Shown here: positions 53,987 through 62,698 of the stretch, one piece after another | Numbering within the stretch: the first letter of the stretch is position 1 | How the letters are laid out: the number at the start of each line of letters is the position of its first letter | The notes under the pieces: generated by a model | Databases searched by the model: none | What the model was told of the DNA's origin: nothing | What the model saw: the letters and a program-made list of their open reading frames with translations, nothing else | Translations under genes and position numbers: made by a program | Assembly: GCA_035293765.1 (NCBI GenBank) | Contig: DATGMF010000027.1 | Location: 1 to 64,000 of the forward strand | Direction of reading: 5' to 3' | DNA: 64,000 nucleotides | From: DASRHT01 sp035293765 | Lineage (GTDB): Bacteria > Chloroflexota > Ktedonobacteria > Ktedonobacterales > Ktedonobacteraceae

Positions 53987-56020
53987 ATGCAAAAGAGACT
54001 ACGCACATTAGAGGAAGCGTTAGAGGAACTGGAAAGCAACGAGGGTTTTAGTCGCAACCTGCCGACAGCGTATCTAATCGGTCTGTATATTCGTCAATCG
54101 ACCGAAAAGCAGGTAAAGAAGAATAAGCAAAGTACCGCAGTGCAAGATGAGGACTTGAGGAAAAAGCTAATTCGGTATGGTTGGTTAGCTGAGAGCATTG
54201 TAAAGTTTGACAACGATCAGGGAAAATCGGGACAAAAGCGTATAGATCAACGCGTTGATATGAATAAGCTGTACAGCATGATAGAACGTGGGGAGATTAA
54301 AGCGGTAGCTGCTTATGATGCTTCGAGACTATTTCGAGACCTTACCCGCATTCAAAGCTCAACGTTTCTCGACCTGTGTACAAAACACGATATTCCCGTC
54401 ATCACATACCACCGCATCTACTGGCCCTCTAATAGAGTAGACAATAAGGCGCTTCATGATGCTTTCGAACAAGCCGCTGACTTCATTGACGAGGTAGTAT
54501 ACGGAAAGCTAATACCAGCAAAAAATAGAGCGATCTTTGTTGATAAAATCTATGTGGGAGGGATGGTTCCAATGGGCTATGTTGTGGACTACGATGAAAA
54601 CAGCCTAACATATCGCAGGTATACGCCGTATGAGCCACATGCCGAGCGTGTCCGGTATTTGTTCAAACGGTTTCGAGAGCTAGGGGGGAATGTTCAGGCG
54701 TTAGGCAGAGAACTAATACGAACTAATTTCCGCTTTCCCCTGTTTGTGGGTATTGACCACGTTCCGCATGTAGCACCGCGAAAGCTCGAAGACGGGTATT
54801 CGCTCGTTAATCGTTCCGGCCTTATCACTCTACTTACGAACTACGCTTATATCGGCTGGTATGTGCGAAATGGTGTTATTGTGAGCAAAGATAATCATAC
54901 AGCGATTGTATCAGAAGAAGACTTCTGGTATGCACATAACCGCCTCTCGAAATATATGCCTGATGGGGAACAGAACGAAAACCGCCCACGCGCAACCCGT
55001 TACAGCAAAGATGGAACCGAGCCAGTAGAGGCACTGCTACAAGGTGTACTCAGGTTAGACAATACCGGCGCTTATACCTGTTCCTCAACACAGAAGTACA
55101 TCGTTAGAAGCACACAAAGCTCTTATGACAAGGTTGACGAGCTTGCTATAGGTATCAAGACTCTAGACACCATTTTTGTAGAGGCACTGCTAAGTGTGGT
55201 AGCTGCACGACGCGAGCAGGAAGAGAAGGACGGCAAGATTGGGGAAGGGATTTATGCACGCCTTAAAGAATTGCAAGCAGAAAAAGACGTAGAGGTTAGT
55301 AGCATCGATAGTCAGCTAGAGCAAGCAGAGAAGCTCATCAAGAAACATGAACGCTTGAAAGCCGTTGCGGAAGAAGAAGACAACATAGAAGAATACCGCG
55401 TCCAGGTTCGCAAGCTCAAACAGTTGAACGAAACATACAAGGCACTGGAAGCTAAAAGCAAGGAAGCGGCTACAGACAAAGAAGACGTTGAGGAATGCGA
55501 GACACTGATCGAATGCGTCATGAACGATTGGAAGGGCATGAAGCTCGCTAGAAAGCTCCGTTTTGTTAACCTGGTCACCGAGTCCGTCAACTTGACCGTA
55601 GCCTCTCAGCACTTTCTGAAAATGGAGATCAACTTTAAGCCTTTGTTGGGTTGTAGTGTCACTGGCTACATTTACCGCCGCGTTGGGAAGCATGGGGAGC
55701 AATGGACAGGTGAGGAAAAGGGGGTACTAGAAGAGATGTATCCATACGGGGATAGGGCAGACATCCTAAAGAAGTTTCCAGAGCGTACGTGGGAGACTAT
55801 TGTAACACATGCACGCCTTTATGGGCTTAAACGACACACATACCTCAACACGTCTCATTTGCATGAGTCGTATACACTAAAGGATGTTGAAGTACTTGAG
55901 AAGTTGGGACTAGGTAGCGACAAAGGACTAGCAGGGAATAGCGTTTACTGGCTACCACCTACAGAGAGAAAAAAAGATGCTCAACTATTACTATCAGATG
56001 TTGCTGATTCGCCGTTTTGA
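53987..56020 (+). CDS. Large serine recombinase with Myb/SANT-like C-terminus
   Basis: A 677-residue site-specific recombinase. The catalytic domain has GLYIRQSTEKQ (nucleophile Ser 38) and AAYDASRLFRDLTRIQ. The recombinase domain has FVDKIYVGGMVPMGYVVDYD and RYLFKRFRELGGNVQALGRE. The zinc ribbon usual in this family is not evident; only one cysteine (AYTCSS) remains there. A long charged coiled coil follows (about 420-530), then an extra segment resembling a Myb/SANT HTH (GEQWTGEEKGVLEEMYPYGD and RTWETIVTHARLYGLKRH). The ATG at 53987 has AGGAGAG upstream. The last 15 codons lie inside the E1-alpha gene, so its natural C-terminus was probably replaced at the junction. Confidence 0.9.
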   Translation: MQKRLRTLEEALEELESNEGFSRNLPTAYLIGLYIRQSTEKQVKKNKQSTAVQDEDLRKKLIRYGWLAESIVKFDNDQGKSGQKRIDQRVDMNKLYSMIERGEIKAVAAYDASRLFRDLTRIQSSTFLDLCTKHDIPVITYHRIYWPSNRVDNKALHDAFEQAADFIDEVVYGKLIPAKNRAIFVDKIYVGGMVPMGYVVDYDENSLTYRRYTPYEPHAERVRYLFKRFRELGGNVQALGRELIRTNFRFPLFVGIDHVPHVAPRKLEDGYSLVNRSGLITLLTNYAYIGWYVRNGVIVSKDNHTAIVSEEDFWYAHNRLSKYMPDGEQNENRPRATRYSKDGTEPVEALLQGVLRLDNTGAYTCSSTQKYIVRSTQSSYDKVDELAIGIKTLDTIFVEALLSVVAARREQEEKDGKIGEGIYARLKELQAEKDVEVSSIDSQLEQAEKLIKKHERLKAVAEEEDNIEEYRVQVRKLKQLNETYKALEAKSKEAATDKEDVEECETLIECVMNDWKGMKLARKLRFVNLVTESVNLTVASQHFLKMEINFKPLLGCSVTGYIYRRVGKHGEQWTGEEKGVLEEMYPYGDRADILKKFPERTWETIVTHARLYGLKRHTYLNTSHLHESYTLKDVEVLEKLGLGSDKGLAGNSVYWLPPTERKKDAQLLLSDVADSPF

Positions 56021-56942
56021 AGAGAAGGCCGCGGAGATGTATAATCGGGCGCGCATTGGCGGCTATTGCCATCTTAATCTTGGCGAAGAGGCTACCGTCG
56101 TCGGCTTCTGCGCGGGTCTGGAGCCGGACGATTATGTATACACCAATTATCGCGAGCACGGCTACGCCATCGGGCGCGGCATCTCGCCTGAAGTGGTCAT
56201 GGCCGAGTTATTCGGCAAGGAGACCGGTTGTTCGCGCGGACGCGGCGGCTCCATGCACCTGTTTGATCTCAGCAGGCGCTTTATGGGCGGCTATGCCATC
56301 GTGGGCGGTCAGTTGCCGCTTGCCACAGGAGCTGCCTTCGCCATTGCCTATCGCGACTCTCACGAGATCGTCGCCTGCCAGATGGGCGATGGCACCACCA
56401 ACGGCGGCCCTTTTCACGAATCGCTCAACATGGCTAAGATCTATCGTCTTCCCATCGTCTACTTTATCGTCAACAACCAGTATGGCATGGGATTGGAAGT
56501 CGCCAGAGGTTCCGCCGTCGCCGAACTGCACCGCAAAGCCTGCGCTTACGATATGCGCAGTGAGCGCGTAGACGGCAATGATGTGCTCGCCGTGCGTGAT
56601 GCCGTACGCGAAGCAGCAAAGGTTGCGCGCGAGGAGCATCAGCCCAGCCTGATTGAAGCCGTCAGCTTCCGTTTCCGTGGGCATTCCGTGGTTGACCCTG
56701 ATCGCTACCGTTCCGAGGAGACGATTCGCCAGGGGCGCGCCTGCGATCCGATCCCCATTTTTGCCGAACATCTTAAGATAACTGGCAAGGCGAGCGATGA
56801 AGACCTTCAGAGAATCGATGAGCGGGTCGATCATGATATAGAGGCGGCAGTCAAATTTGCCGAAGAGAGCCCCGATCCTGCGGTCGAGGGCCTGTTTGAC
56901 TACATCTACGCCCCCGAGCAAGATGCGAAGGGAGAACAATAG
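55977..56942 (+). CDS. pdhA: Pyruvate/2-oxoacid dehydrogenase E1 component, alpha subunit
   Basis: Decarboxylates pyruvate or a branched 2-oxoacid with ThDP and passes the acyl group to E2. The 321-residue subunit has MLLIRRFEEKAAEMYNRARI, GRGGSMHLF, the ThDP motif MGDGTTNGGPFHESLNMAKI through NNQYGMG, and YRFRGHS-like FRFRGHSVVDPDRYRS with the phosphorylation-loop arginines. It starts only five residues before the conserved YQMLLIRRFEE; relatives usually have 10-20 more residues, so the recombinase insertion may have removed a short N-terminus. The ribosome site (GAGAG) is weak and lies inside the recombinase reading frame. Confidence 0.92.
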   Translation: MLNYYYQMLLIRRFEEKAAEMYNRARIGGYCHLNLGEEATVVGFCAGLEPDDYVYTNYREHGYAIGRGISPEVVMAELFGKETGCSRGRGGSMHLFDLSRRFMGGYAIVGGQLPLATGAAFAIAYRDSHEIVACQMGDGTTNGGPFHESLNMAKIYRLPIVYFIVNNQYGMGLEVARGSAVAELHRKACAYDMRSERVDGNDVLAVRDAVREAAKVAREEHQPSLIEAVSFRFRGHSVVDPDRYRSEETIRQGRACDPIPIFAEHLKITGKASDEDLQRIDERVDHDIEAAVKFAEESPDPAVEGLFDYIYAPEQDAKGEQ

Positions 56943-56944
56943 CA

Positions 56945-57949
56945 ATGGCAGAAATCACATTCCGACAGGTCCTGCATGATACGCTACGTGAAGAGCTACT
57001 GCGCGATGAGAATGTGTTTTTGATTGGTGAAGAGATCGGCGTATTCGAAGGGTCCTATAAAATTACAGCGGGTCTTTTAAAAGAATTCGGGCCTAAACGT
57101 ATCGTAGATACACCGATCAGCGAAAACGGCTTTGTGGGTCTGGCTACGGGGGCCGCGATGCTGGGGCTGCATCCGGTGGTCGAGGTCATGACCATCAACT
57201 TTATCGCGCTGGCTATGGATGCCATTGTCAATCACGCGGCAAAAATCTACTCTATGTTTGGCGGTCAATGCGCGGTTCCAATGGTCATTCGCACGCCAGG
57301 TGGAGGAGGGCAGCAGCTTTCGGCCACGCACTCGCAAAGCCTGGAGGTCTGGTTTGCCTATGTGCCAGGGCTCAAAGTTGTCGCGCCATCCACGCCAGCC
57401 GACGCCAGAGGCATGCTGCGGAGGGCCATTCGCGGCAATAATCCGGTCATCTTTCTAGAGAATCTCGCCCTCTATAACACAAAAGGCGAGGTGCCCGATG
57501 GCGACTATACCATCCCCTTTGGACAGGCAAAGGTCAGCAAAGAAGGCACGGACCTGACCATCATCAGCTACTCGCGTATGGCCGTGGTTGCGCTGGACGT
57601 GGCGCGCCGCCTGGAGCAGGAGAACAAATTGAGCGTCGAGGTGATTGATGTGCGCTCACTGCGTCCGCTGGACCACGAAACCATTATCAACTCGGTGAAG
57701 AAAACGAATCGGGCCATCATCTTTGAAGAAGATTGGCGATCCTACGGGGTTGGCGCGGAAATAGCCGCGATCATCCAGGAGGAAGCCTTCGACTACCTGG
57801 ACGCTCCGATCAAGCGGGTGGCGAGCCTGGAGGTTCCACTTCCCTATGCGAAGAAACTGGAGCAGGCCGCGCTGACAGGAGCCAGGCAGCTCCTAGAGGC
57901 TATCGACGAACTCGCGCTCAGGCGAAGGAGGATAGCGAGCCATGCCTGA
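56945..57949 (+). CDS. pdhB: Pyruvate/2-oxoacid dehydrogenase E1 component, beta subunit
   Basis: A 334-residue partner of E1-alpha. Signatures: TFRQVLHDTLREELLRDENV, GEEIGVFEGSYKITAGL, DTPISENGFVGLATGAAMLG, GGGGQQLSATHSQSLEVWF, and the C-terminal VIDVRSLRPLDHETI and EDWRSYGVGAEIAAIIQEE. It starts 2 bases after the alpha stop with GGGAG upstream and overlaps the E2 start by 8 bases, so the three genes form one operon. Confidence 0.95.
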   Translation: MAEITFRQVLHDTLREELLRDENVFLIGEEIGVFEGSYKITAGLLKEFGPKRIVDTPISENGFVGLATGAAMLGLHPVVEVMTINFIALAMDAIVNHAAKIYSMFGGQCAVPMVIRTPGGGGQQLSATHSQSLEVWFAYVPGLKVVAPSTPADARGMLRRAIRGNNPVIFLENLALYNTKGEVPDGDYTIPFGQAKVSKEGTDLTIISYSRMAVVALDVARRLEQENKLSVEVIDVRSLRPLDHETIINSVKKTNRAIIFEEDWRSYGVGAEIAAIIQEEAFDYLDAPIKRVASLEVPLPYAKKLEQAALTGARQLLEAIDELALRRRRIASHA

Positions 57950-59303
57950 TGTTACTATGCCCCGCCTCAGCGATACCATGCAAGAGGGAACCATCGCGCG
58001 CTGGCTCAAAAAGGCCGGAGATGAGGTGAAAAAAGGCGATACCCTGGCGGAGATCGAAACGGATAAGGCCACGATGGACCTTGAAGCTTACGACAGCGGC
58101 GTGCTTGAACAGATCGTTGTGCAGGAAGGTCAGACCGTTCCCATTGGTCAGGTAGTCGCTATTATTGGCAGCGGAACTGGCGCTCAGGCGAAGCAGGAGC
58201 CCCCAGCCGCCGAAGCAGCCGAGCAAACGCCGCAAGCTGAGCAGGCGGCCTCGACGACAACAGCCAGCACCACGGAGGCCGCGCCCACGCCGCCAGCTAG
58301 AGAAACAGCAGCCAGAGCAACGGAAGCCGAACCCGAGTCAAAGCCAGCGTCAGCACAGTCTACACTACAACGTGAAGAGGCCGATGGTACGAAAGCAGGC
58401 GAACAGCTCTTTGTCAAAGCTTCGCCAATTGCTCGCCGTATGGCCGAGGAGCATCATATTGACCTGAGCCAGCTTCAAGGTACCGGTCCCGGTGGGCGCG
58501 TTGTGCGCGATGATATCGAGGATGTTCTGCAACGCCAGCATACTGGCGCGCCAGCCGCGACTGCTGAAGCGCCGGTCACGCCGACGCAGCCACAGGAGCC
58601 GGTACCTGCTCCGCAGGAAGGTGAGCGCGTACCGCTTTCGCGCATGCAGGCCACGATAGCGCGTCGCCTGGCCGAAGCCAAGCAGAGCATTCCGCACTTT
58701 TACGTCAGCAACGAAGTGGACATGACCGATGCTCTGGCGCTGCGTAAGCAGCTCAACGAGAGTGCAGGTGAAGATGGCGTAAAGATCAGCGTCAATGACC
58801 TGATTATCAAAGCCTGTGCGCTCGTCCTGGAGAAATTTCCCGAGGTCAACAGCTCTTACAGCGATGGGCAGTTTATCCGGCATAAGGAGATCCACATAGG
58901 GATCGCGGTTGACGTTCCGGCAGGACTGGTGGTACCCGTTCTTCGCAATGCAAACATCAAAGGTGTAAGGACTATTGCTCGCGAGGCCAGAACGTTAATC
59001 GAGAAGGCAAGAGCCAGTAAGCTCACGCCAGCAGAGATGGCCGGGAGCACATTCTCAATCTCAAACCTGGGTATGATGGATGTCACCGATTTTATCGCCG
59101 TCATAAACCCACCGGAGGCCGCCATTCTGGCAGTCGGCTCGACACGCAGACAATTTGTCCCGGTCGATGACCAACCGGTACTGCGCGATATCATGCCGAT
59201 GACCATGTCGGCGGATCACCGTATTCTTTACGGAGCAACGGTGGCGCGTTTCCTTCAGGAAGTCAAACGCCTGTTACAAAGCCCATATAACCTGTTAGGG
59301 TAA
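57942..59303 (+). CDS. pdhC: Dihydrolipoamide acyltransferase (E2)
   Basis: The 453-residue core of the complex. The lipoyl domain (1-80) carries the attachment lysine in EIETDKATMDLEA. An Ala/Pro/Glu-rich linker follows (about 85-150), then the E3/E1-binding domain (KASPIARRMAEEHHIDLSQL, GTGPGGRVVRDDIE), a second linker, and the catalytic domain from about 230 (RMQATIARRLAEAKQSIPHF, IAVDVPAGLVVPVL, GSTFSISNLGMMDV) ending in SADHRILYGATVARFLQE with the active-site histidine. AAGGAGGAT lies before the ATG. No E3 gene follows in this window. Confidence 0.95.
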   Translation: MPDVTMPRLSDTMQEGTIARWLKKAGDEVKKGDTLAEIETDKATMDLEAYDSGVLEQIVVQEGQTVPIGQVVAIIGSGTGAQAKQEPPAAEAAEQTPQAEQAASTTTASTTEAAPTPPARETAARATEAEPESKPASAQSTLQREEADGTKAGEQLFVKASPIARRMAEEHHIDLSQLQGTGPGGRVVRDDIEDVLQRQHTGAPAATAEAPVTPTQPQEPVPAPQEGERVPLSRMQATIARRLAEAKQSIPHFYVSNEVDMTDALALRKQLNESAGEDGVKISVNDLIIKACALVLEKFPEVNSSYSDGQFIRHKEIHIGIAVDVPAGLVVPVLRNANIKGVRTIAREARTLIEKARASKLTPAEMAGSTFSISNLGMMDVTDFIAVINPPEAAILAVGSTRRQFVPVDDQPVLRDIMPMTMSADHRILYGATVARFLQEVKRLLQSPYNLLG

Positions 59304-59438
59304 ACGGTTGCTGGTCTGAAACTTATTGCTTGTGCTATGCGTGTTTTAGTCAGTAAGTTTTCGTGAAAACAGCTATGAGGGGATACCATCTCGTAGATAT
59401 TCATAGGTCAGGATATTAGGAAAGGACGGACATTTCGC

Positions 59439-59804
59439 ATGAACAACTTCTTTAAAGGGATTCTTGTCGGTGCCGGTATCGGCCTGCTCATCGCGCCGAT
59501 GAAAGGCGACGAGATGCGCAGGCTAGTAGGTGAGCGTTTGAACGAGATGCGCGGTTATCTGCCTGAGAACGAACAGTTGAATATGTACACGCAGCAGGTC
59601 TCTGATCGCCTCTCGCAGACCGCAGGCACACTCAAGGATTATGCCCAGCAGGCAGCCTCGACCGTCAAAAGCGCCACCAGCAATGTCAGCGACCTGACGC
59701 AAAAGAGCGCCTCAGAGGTGAAGCAGACGGGGCAGGATGTTGCCGATACCACCAAGCGGACGGCGAAGTCCGGCTCGACGACAACACCCTATTCAGACCT
59801 CTAG
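59439..59804 (+). CDS. YtxH domain protein
   Basis: A 121-residue protein with one N-terminal membrane segment (FFKGILVGAGIGLLIAPMKG), the YtxH pattern. It is followed by a long helical part rich in Gln, Ser, Thr and Lys (SDRLSQTAGTLKDYAQQAAS, TVKSATSNVSDLTQKSASEV), similar to LEA or apolipoprotein-like repeats. Proteins of this kind are linked to stress in Bacillus; the role here is unknown. AAGGAC stands before the ATG, and a strong terminator follows, so it is probably a single-gene unit. Confidence 0.85.
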   Translation: MNNFFKGILVGAGIGLLIAPMKGDEMRRLVGERLNEMRGYLPENEQLNMYTQQVSDRLSQTAGTLKDYAQQAASTVKSATSNVSDLTQKSASEVKQTGQDVADTTKRTAKSGSTTTPYSDL

Positions 59805-59863
59805 TTTAATAGGGAAAACAGGGCAGTCAGGAAGTTGATCACAAATTTCTCTGCCGTTGCTTG

Positions 59864-59906
59864 AGACATGAGCCCGATTTTTACTTTTTAAATCGGGCTC
59901 ATGTCT
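59864..59906. terminator. Strong hairpin terminator, 17-bp arms
   Basis: Exact arms at 59864-59880 and 59890-59906 with a 9-base loop lie between convergent genes. The right side continues ATTTCTTTCT, so it should stop plus-strand transcription; it may also work in reverse. Confidence 0.85.
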
Positions 59907-59920
59907 ATTTCTTTCTAGTT

Positions 59921-60790
59921 TTACCAGCGTGTGGCCCAACGTGGGGGTAGCACGCGCTTTGGTTGATTGGTATAGAAATCGGCAATCGCTCGTACGTTCA
60001 GGGGCTCCTCCGTGGTTTCAGAGGCAAATAGCTGCCCTCCTTTTGAATAAACTAGCCGTCCTTGCTGATCCCAATCAACCCAGGTAATATCTTCAAGCAG
60101 CGTCCTTTCGTCGTTCGAGGTATCCACCACATAACGCAAAAATTCTGTTTTGAAGTTCGGCTCGCGGTATGACTCAATCACAAGTTGATAACGCTGATCA
60201 GGATGATCTTTTTGCCAGATATAGGGTTTGATGGTGATCCCTTTTGCGCCAAGCGGAAACCCTGCCGCTTTTTCAAAGTAAAAACGACCCTCCTGAATCA
60301 ACTGCCAGCGATTATAGCGATCCCGCTGGCGAAAAGCTTCAGGCTCAAAGCTCGCACTGACCTTCAGTCCTCTGGGCCTATGACGCGGATGAGCTCGTGC
60401 GGAGTGATGACATAACCAGATAGTTCTTCTGTCCGTAAATATTCCTCCACCATCCCACGCTTCCCCTACAGGCCATAATGCCAGCGCGGTAAAATAAGGC
60501 GGCTTGCTAATGGCCGTCCACTTATGTGTATACTCACTTTGCTCACGCTGCAAAGTTTTCGCTTTTCGGGCTAGATAAAGGAAAAGAGAGCCGTCCGGGG
60601 AAAGATCGCTCATATGTTCGTAGATCCTTCCCCGAAACCATTGTCCCTCTTCAAATGTGTCGCTATCGGTATGCCATAGAATGAGCTGTACCCAGTTGGT
60701 AGGGCCACGGCGCAATATGACTCCCTTTGGGGCATCTCGCGCAAGAATGACTGCTAACTGACATGAGTACGGCGGATCTTCTTCTACCAT
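59921..60790 (-). CDS. Unknown protein with beta-propeller-like strands (289 aa)
   Basis: A soluble 289-residue protein rich in Trp, Arg and aromatic residues, with short repeated units such as NWVQLILWHTDSDTFEEG, DLSPDGSLFLYLARK, YFTALALWPVGEAWDGGG and DWDQQGRLVYSKGGQLFA. The 'DGSLFLY...' and 'DQQGRLVYSKGGQLFA' pattern suggests beta-propeller blades, but I cannot name a family. AGGAAG precedes the ATG. It sits downstream of the glutamine synthetase-like gene on the same strand, 35 bases after it. Confidence 0.7.
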   Translation of the reverse strand: MVEEDPPYSCQLAVILARDAPKGVILRRGPTNWVQLILWHTDSDTFEEGQWFRGRIYEHMSDLSPDGSLFLYLARKAKTLQREQSEYTHKWTAISKPPYFTALALWPVGEAWDGGGIFTDRRTIWLCHHSARAHPRHRPRGLKVSASFEPEAFRQRDRYNRWQLIQEGRFYFEKAAGFPLGAKGITIKPYIWQKDHPDQRYQLVIESYREPNFKTEFLRYVVDTSNDERTLLEDITWVDWDQQGRLVYSKGGQLFASETTEEPLNVRAIADFYTNQPKRVLPPRWATRW

Positions 60791-60825
60791 CTGTTCGCTT
60801 CCTGCGTTCGTACGTATGTTTGCGA

Positions 60826-62187
60826 TTAATACTTGTAAAAATGCTGGCGCGCCTCTTCCTCCGGTGACTTCTCCTTGAAGAAAGCTATTTCGTCGCGTTT
60901 GACCGCCAGATACGCGCTGGTCAGCAGCGGCCCCAGTGCAGCGGTCAACACCTTATCCCGCTCCAGTTCATTAAGGGCCTCGTCGAACGTGGTGGGAAGG
61001 CGACGGATGCCGCGCTGCTCACGCTCCTCGTCGCTGTAGTTGCCGGGGTCGATCTCCTGCGGTTCACCCGGATCGATCTGGTTCTTGATGCCATCCAACC
61101 CGGCAGCGATGAACGCGCCCAGCGCCAGGTAAGGATTGCCGCTATGGTCGGCGCACTTGAGTTCGAGATTGATCGAACTGGCCTCGCGCCCGCTAAAGAG
61201 CGATGGCACGCGAATCGCGCACTCGCGATTATCGAAGCCATACGTATCATATGCCGAACTCCAGTAGTGCGGCAGCAGGCGGCGATATGAATTGGGACAG
61301 GCGCAGGTGATAGCAAGGAGGCCACGGATATGGCGCAAGACGCCGCCAATAAAGTACTTGCCGGTCTCGCTTAATCCGCCGCGCTGATTGGCATCGAAAA
61401 AGAGGTTGGTATTGGGTCGTTCGCTCTTGTCCGTGCCCCACAGGCTGAAGTGGATATGCGCACCACTGCCCGCCTGATCGAGAAAAGGCTTGGGGGCGAA
61501 GGTCGCGAACAGGTCGAAGGTGCGGGCCACGCCGCGTACCGTCTCGCGCACCAGGCAGACGTTATCGGCAGCTCGCAATACATTGGCGTGACGAATGGAA
61601 AGCTCCTGTTGAGCCGGTCCAAGTTCGGTATGAAATAGTTCGATAGCAATGCCTTCCGCCTCCAGTGCTGCAAGGGTAGCATCGATCACTTCCGCCTCGT
61701 CGTCAAGACCTATGCTGCTATAGCAGAGGCTATGGTCCGCGGGCACATAGTTTCCCTGCTCTTCGCGTGCGAGGTAGAATTCGTGCTCAACGGCCGCCTC
61801 CGCCCGCATGCCGAGCGAGGCAAGTTCGGCGATCATACGCTTGAGGAATGAGCGCGGGCATGCCTCCCAGGGCGTGCCATCTAGCAGGATCATGTCGCAT
61901 ATCATACTGCCGCTATTGGGAACGTAGGACAGCACAACGAAGGTCGCGGGATCGGGGATCAGGCGGAACTCGCCAACCGGTCCCATGCCTTCAACGGAGG
62001 CCAGCGACTCCACGCCGGTGAACGCCTGCATCGCCAGCGTCTGCCCAATGCCTTCGCGCATCCTGCTGGCTAACCTGCTGGCGTGAGTGGTTTTGCCGCG
62101 AATAATGCCCCCATTATCGCAGTACAGGAAGCGTACAAGCCGCAGATGCTCGCTCTGCGCTCGTTGCACAACATCTTGAATGTTCAT
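60826..62187 (-). CDS. Glutamine synthetase family ligase (GlnA-like), second copy
   Basis: A 453-residue paralog of the protein at 17468-18829 with the same features: RFLYCDNGGIIRGKTTHASR, AAVEHEFYLAREEQG, GSGAHIHFSLWGTDKSERPN, CAIRVPSLFSGREASSINLE and KCADHSGNPYLALGAFIAAG, ending YLAVKRDEIAFFKEK. GGAGGGTG lies before the ATG. It is far from other nitrogen genes and precedes an unknown gene. Substrate is unknown; the family includes gamma-glutamyl-amine ligases as well as true glutamine synthetase. The closeness of the two copies suggests recent duplication or parallel roles. Confidence 0.85.
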   Translation of the reverse strand: MNIQDVVQRAQSEHLRLVRFLYCDNGGIIRGKTTHASRLASRMREGIGQTLAMQAFTGVESLASVEGMGPVGEFRLIPDPATFVVLSYVPNSGSMICDMILLDGTPWEACPRSFLKRMIAELASLGMRAEAAVEHEFYLAREEQGNYVPADHSLCYSSIGLDDEAEVIDATLAALEAEGIAIELFHTELGPAQQELSIRHANVLRAADNVCLVRETVRGVARTFDLFATFAPKPFLDQAGSGAHIHFSLWGTDKSERPNTNLFFDANQRGGLSETGKYFIGGVLRHIRGLLAITCACPNSYRRLLPHYWSSAYDTYGFDNRECAIRVPSLFSGREASSINLELKCADHSGNPYLALGAFIAAGLDGIKNQIDPGEPQEIDPGNYSDEEREQRGIRRLPTTFDEALNELERDKVLTAALGPLLTSAYLAVKRDEIAFFKEKSPEEEARQHFYKY

Positions 62188-62300
62188 AGTTCACCCTCCA
62201 ATGTTTGTGGAAAAGATGCGGTAAAAAAGCTTGCTGTCTGAATCGGGATCGCTATAGCAAAGTATACTTGAGAGGACAAGTGATGTGAGCGGAAAAGGTG

Positions 62301-62331
62301 AGGCCCGGAAAAATGTCCAATTTCCGGGCCT
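62301..62331 (-). terminator. Terminator of the tRNA-like cluster
   Basis: Exact 11-base arms (62301-62311 and 62321-62331) with a 9-base loop; on the minus strand a CACCTTTT tract follows. Confidence 0.6.
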
Positions 62332-62334
62332 CGG

Positions 62335-62655
62335 TGCCCGCCCATTTGCGCGCGCCAACACATTTAAGCCTGGAGCTCAGTCCTTACACCATCGCGTTCT
62401 GCTATTGAACTACCGCCCCATGCGAAAGAGGCGGACTGGATTTGCACCAGTATTCGACGATCAACGGCTCCAAACACTCGATTTGGCGCTCGACGGAAAT
62501 GCTGAGTCTGGAGTAAGAACTTGCTGCTGTGGTGGCTCCGACGCTGCCTCTGCCGCTGGGCTAACCCGCCACGTTTCATAGCGGGTGCAGGACTCGAACC
62601 TGCCCTTTGACGTCCTTGCCTTCAAGGTAAGCTTCAGTTTCAGTCTATGACTCCA
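62335..62655 (-). ncRNA. Cluster of tRNA-like sequences, apparently degenerate
   Basis: On the minus strand several tRNA pieces occur in a row. The first has a canonical T-arm, GCAGG-TTCGAGT-CCTGC, with acceptor-like ACCCGCT after it and an anticodon-loop-like CTTGAAG. Next is a D-arm, GCC-CAGCGGCAGA-GGC, then a T-arm-like ACTGG-TGCAAAT-CCAGT followed by CCGCCTC, then another D-arm-like GGTAGTTCAATAGCAGAACG. I could not fold any into a full cloverleaf with a matching acceptor stem. The run ends at a terminator, so it is probably transcribed. They may be decayed tRNAs or an unusual array. Confidence 0.4.
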
Positions 62656-62698
62656 GCGATCAGTCTACAACAAAGAGGGATAAAATGCAATAGCAAAC

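Larger units (their letters stand above)
53141..55976. mobile_element. Serine-recombinase integrated element abutting pdhA
   Basis: An AT-rich block carrying an XRE repressor, a small unknown gene and a large serine recombinase, set between GC-richer housekeeping genes. Its right end touches the 5' end of the dehydrogenase E1-alpha gene. The left end is undefined (somewhere between 52881 and 53140); I could not find attachment-site copies by eye. Confidence 0.6.

Noticed and set aside
53141..55976. Complete prophage
   Set aside because: Only a repressor, one small gene and a recombinase are present; no structural, replication or lysis genes are seen.
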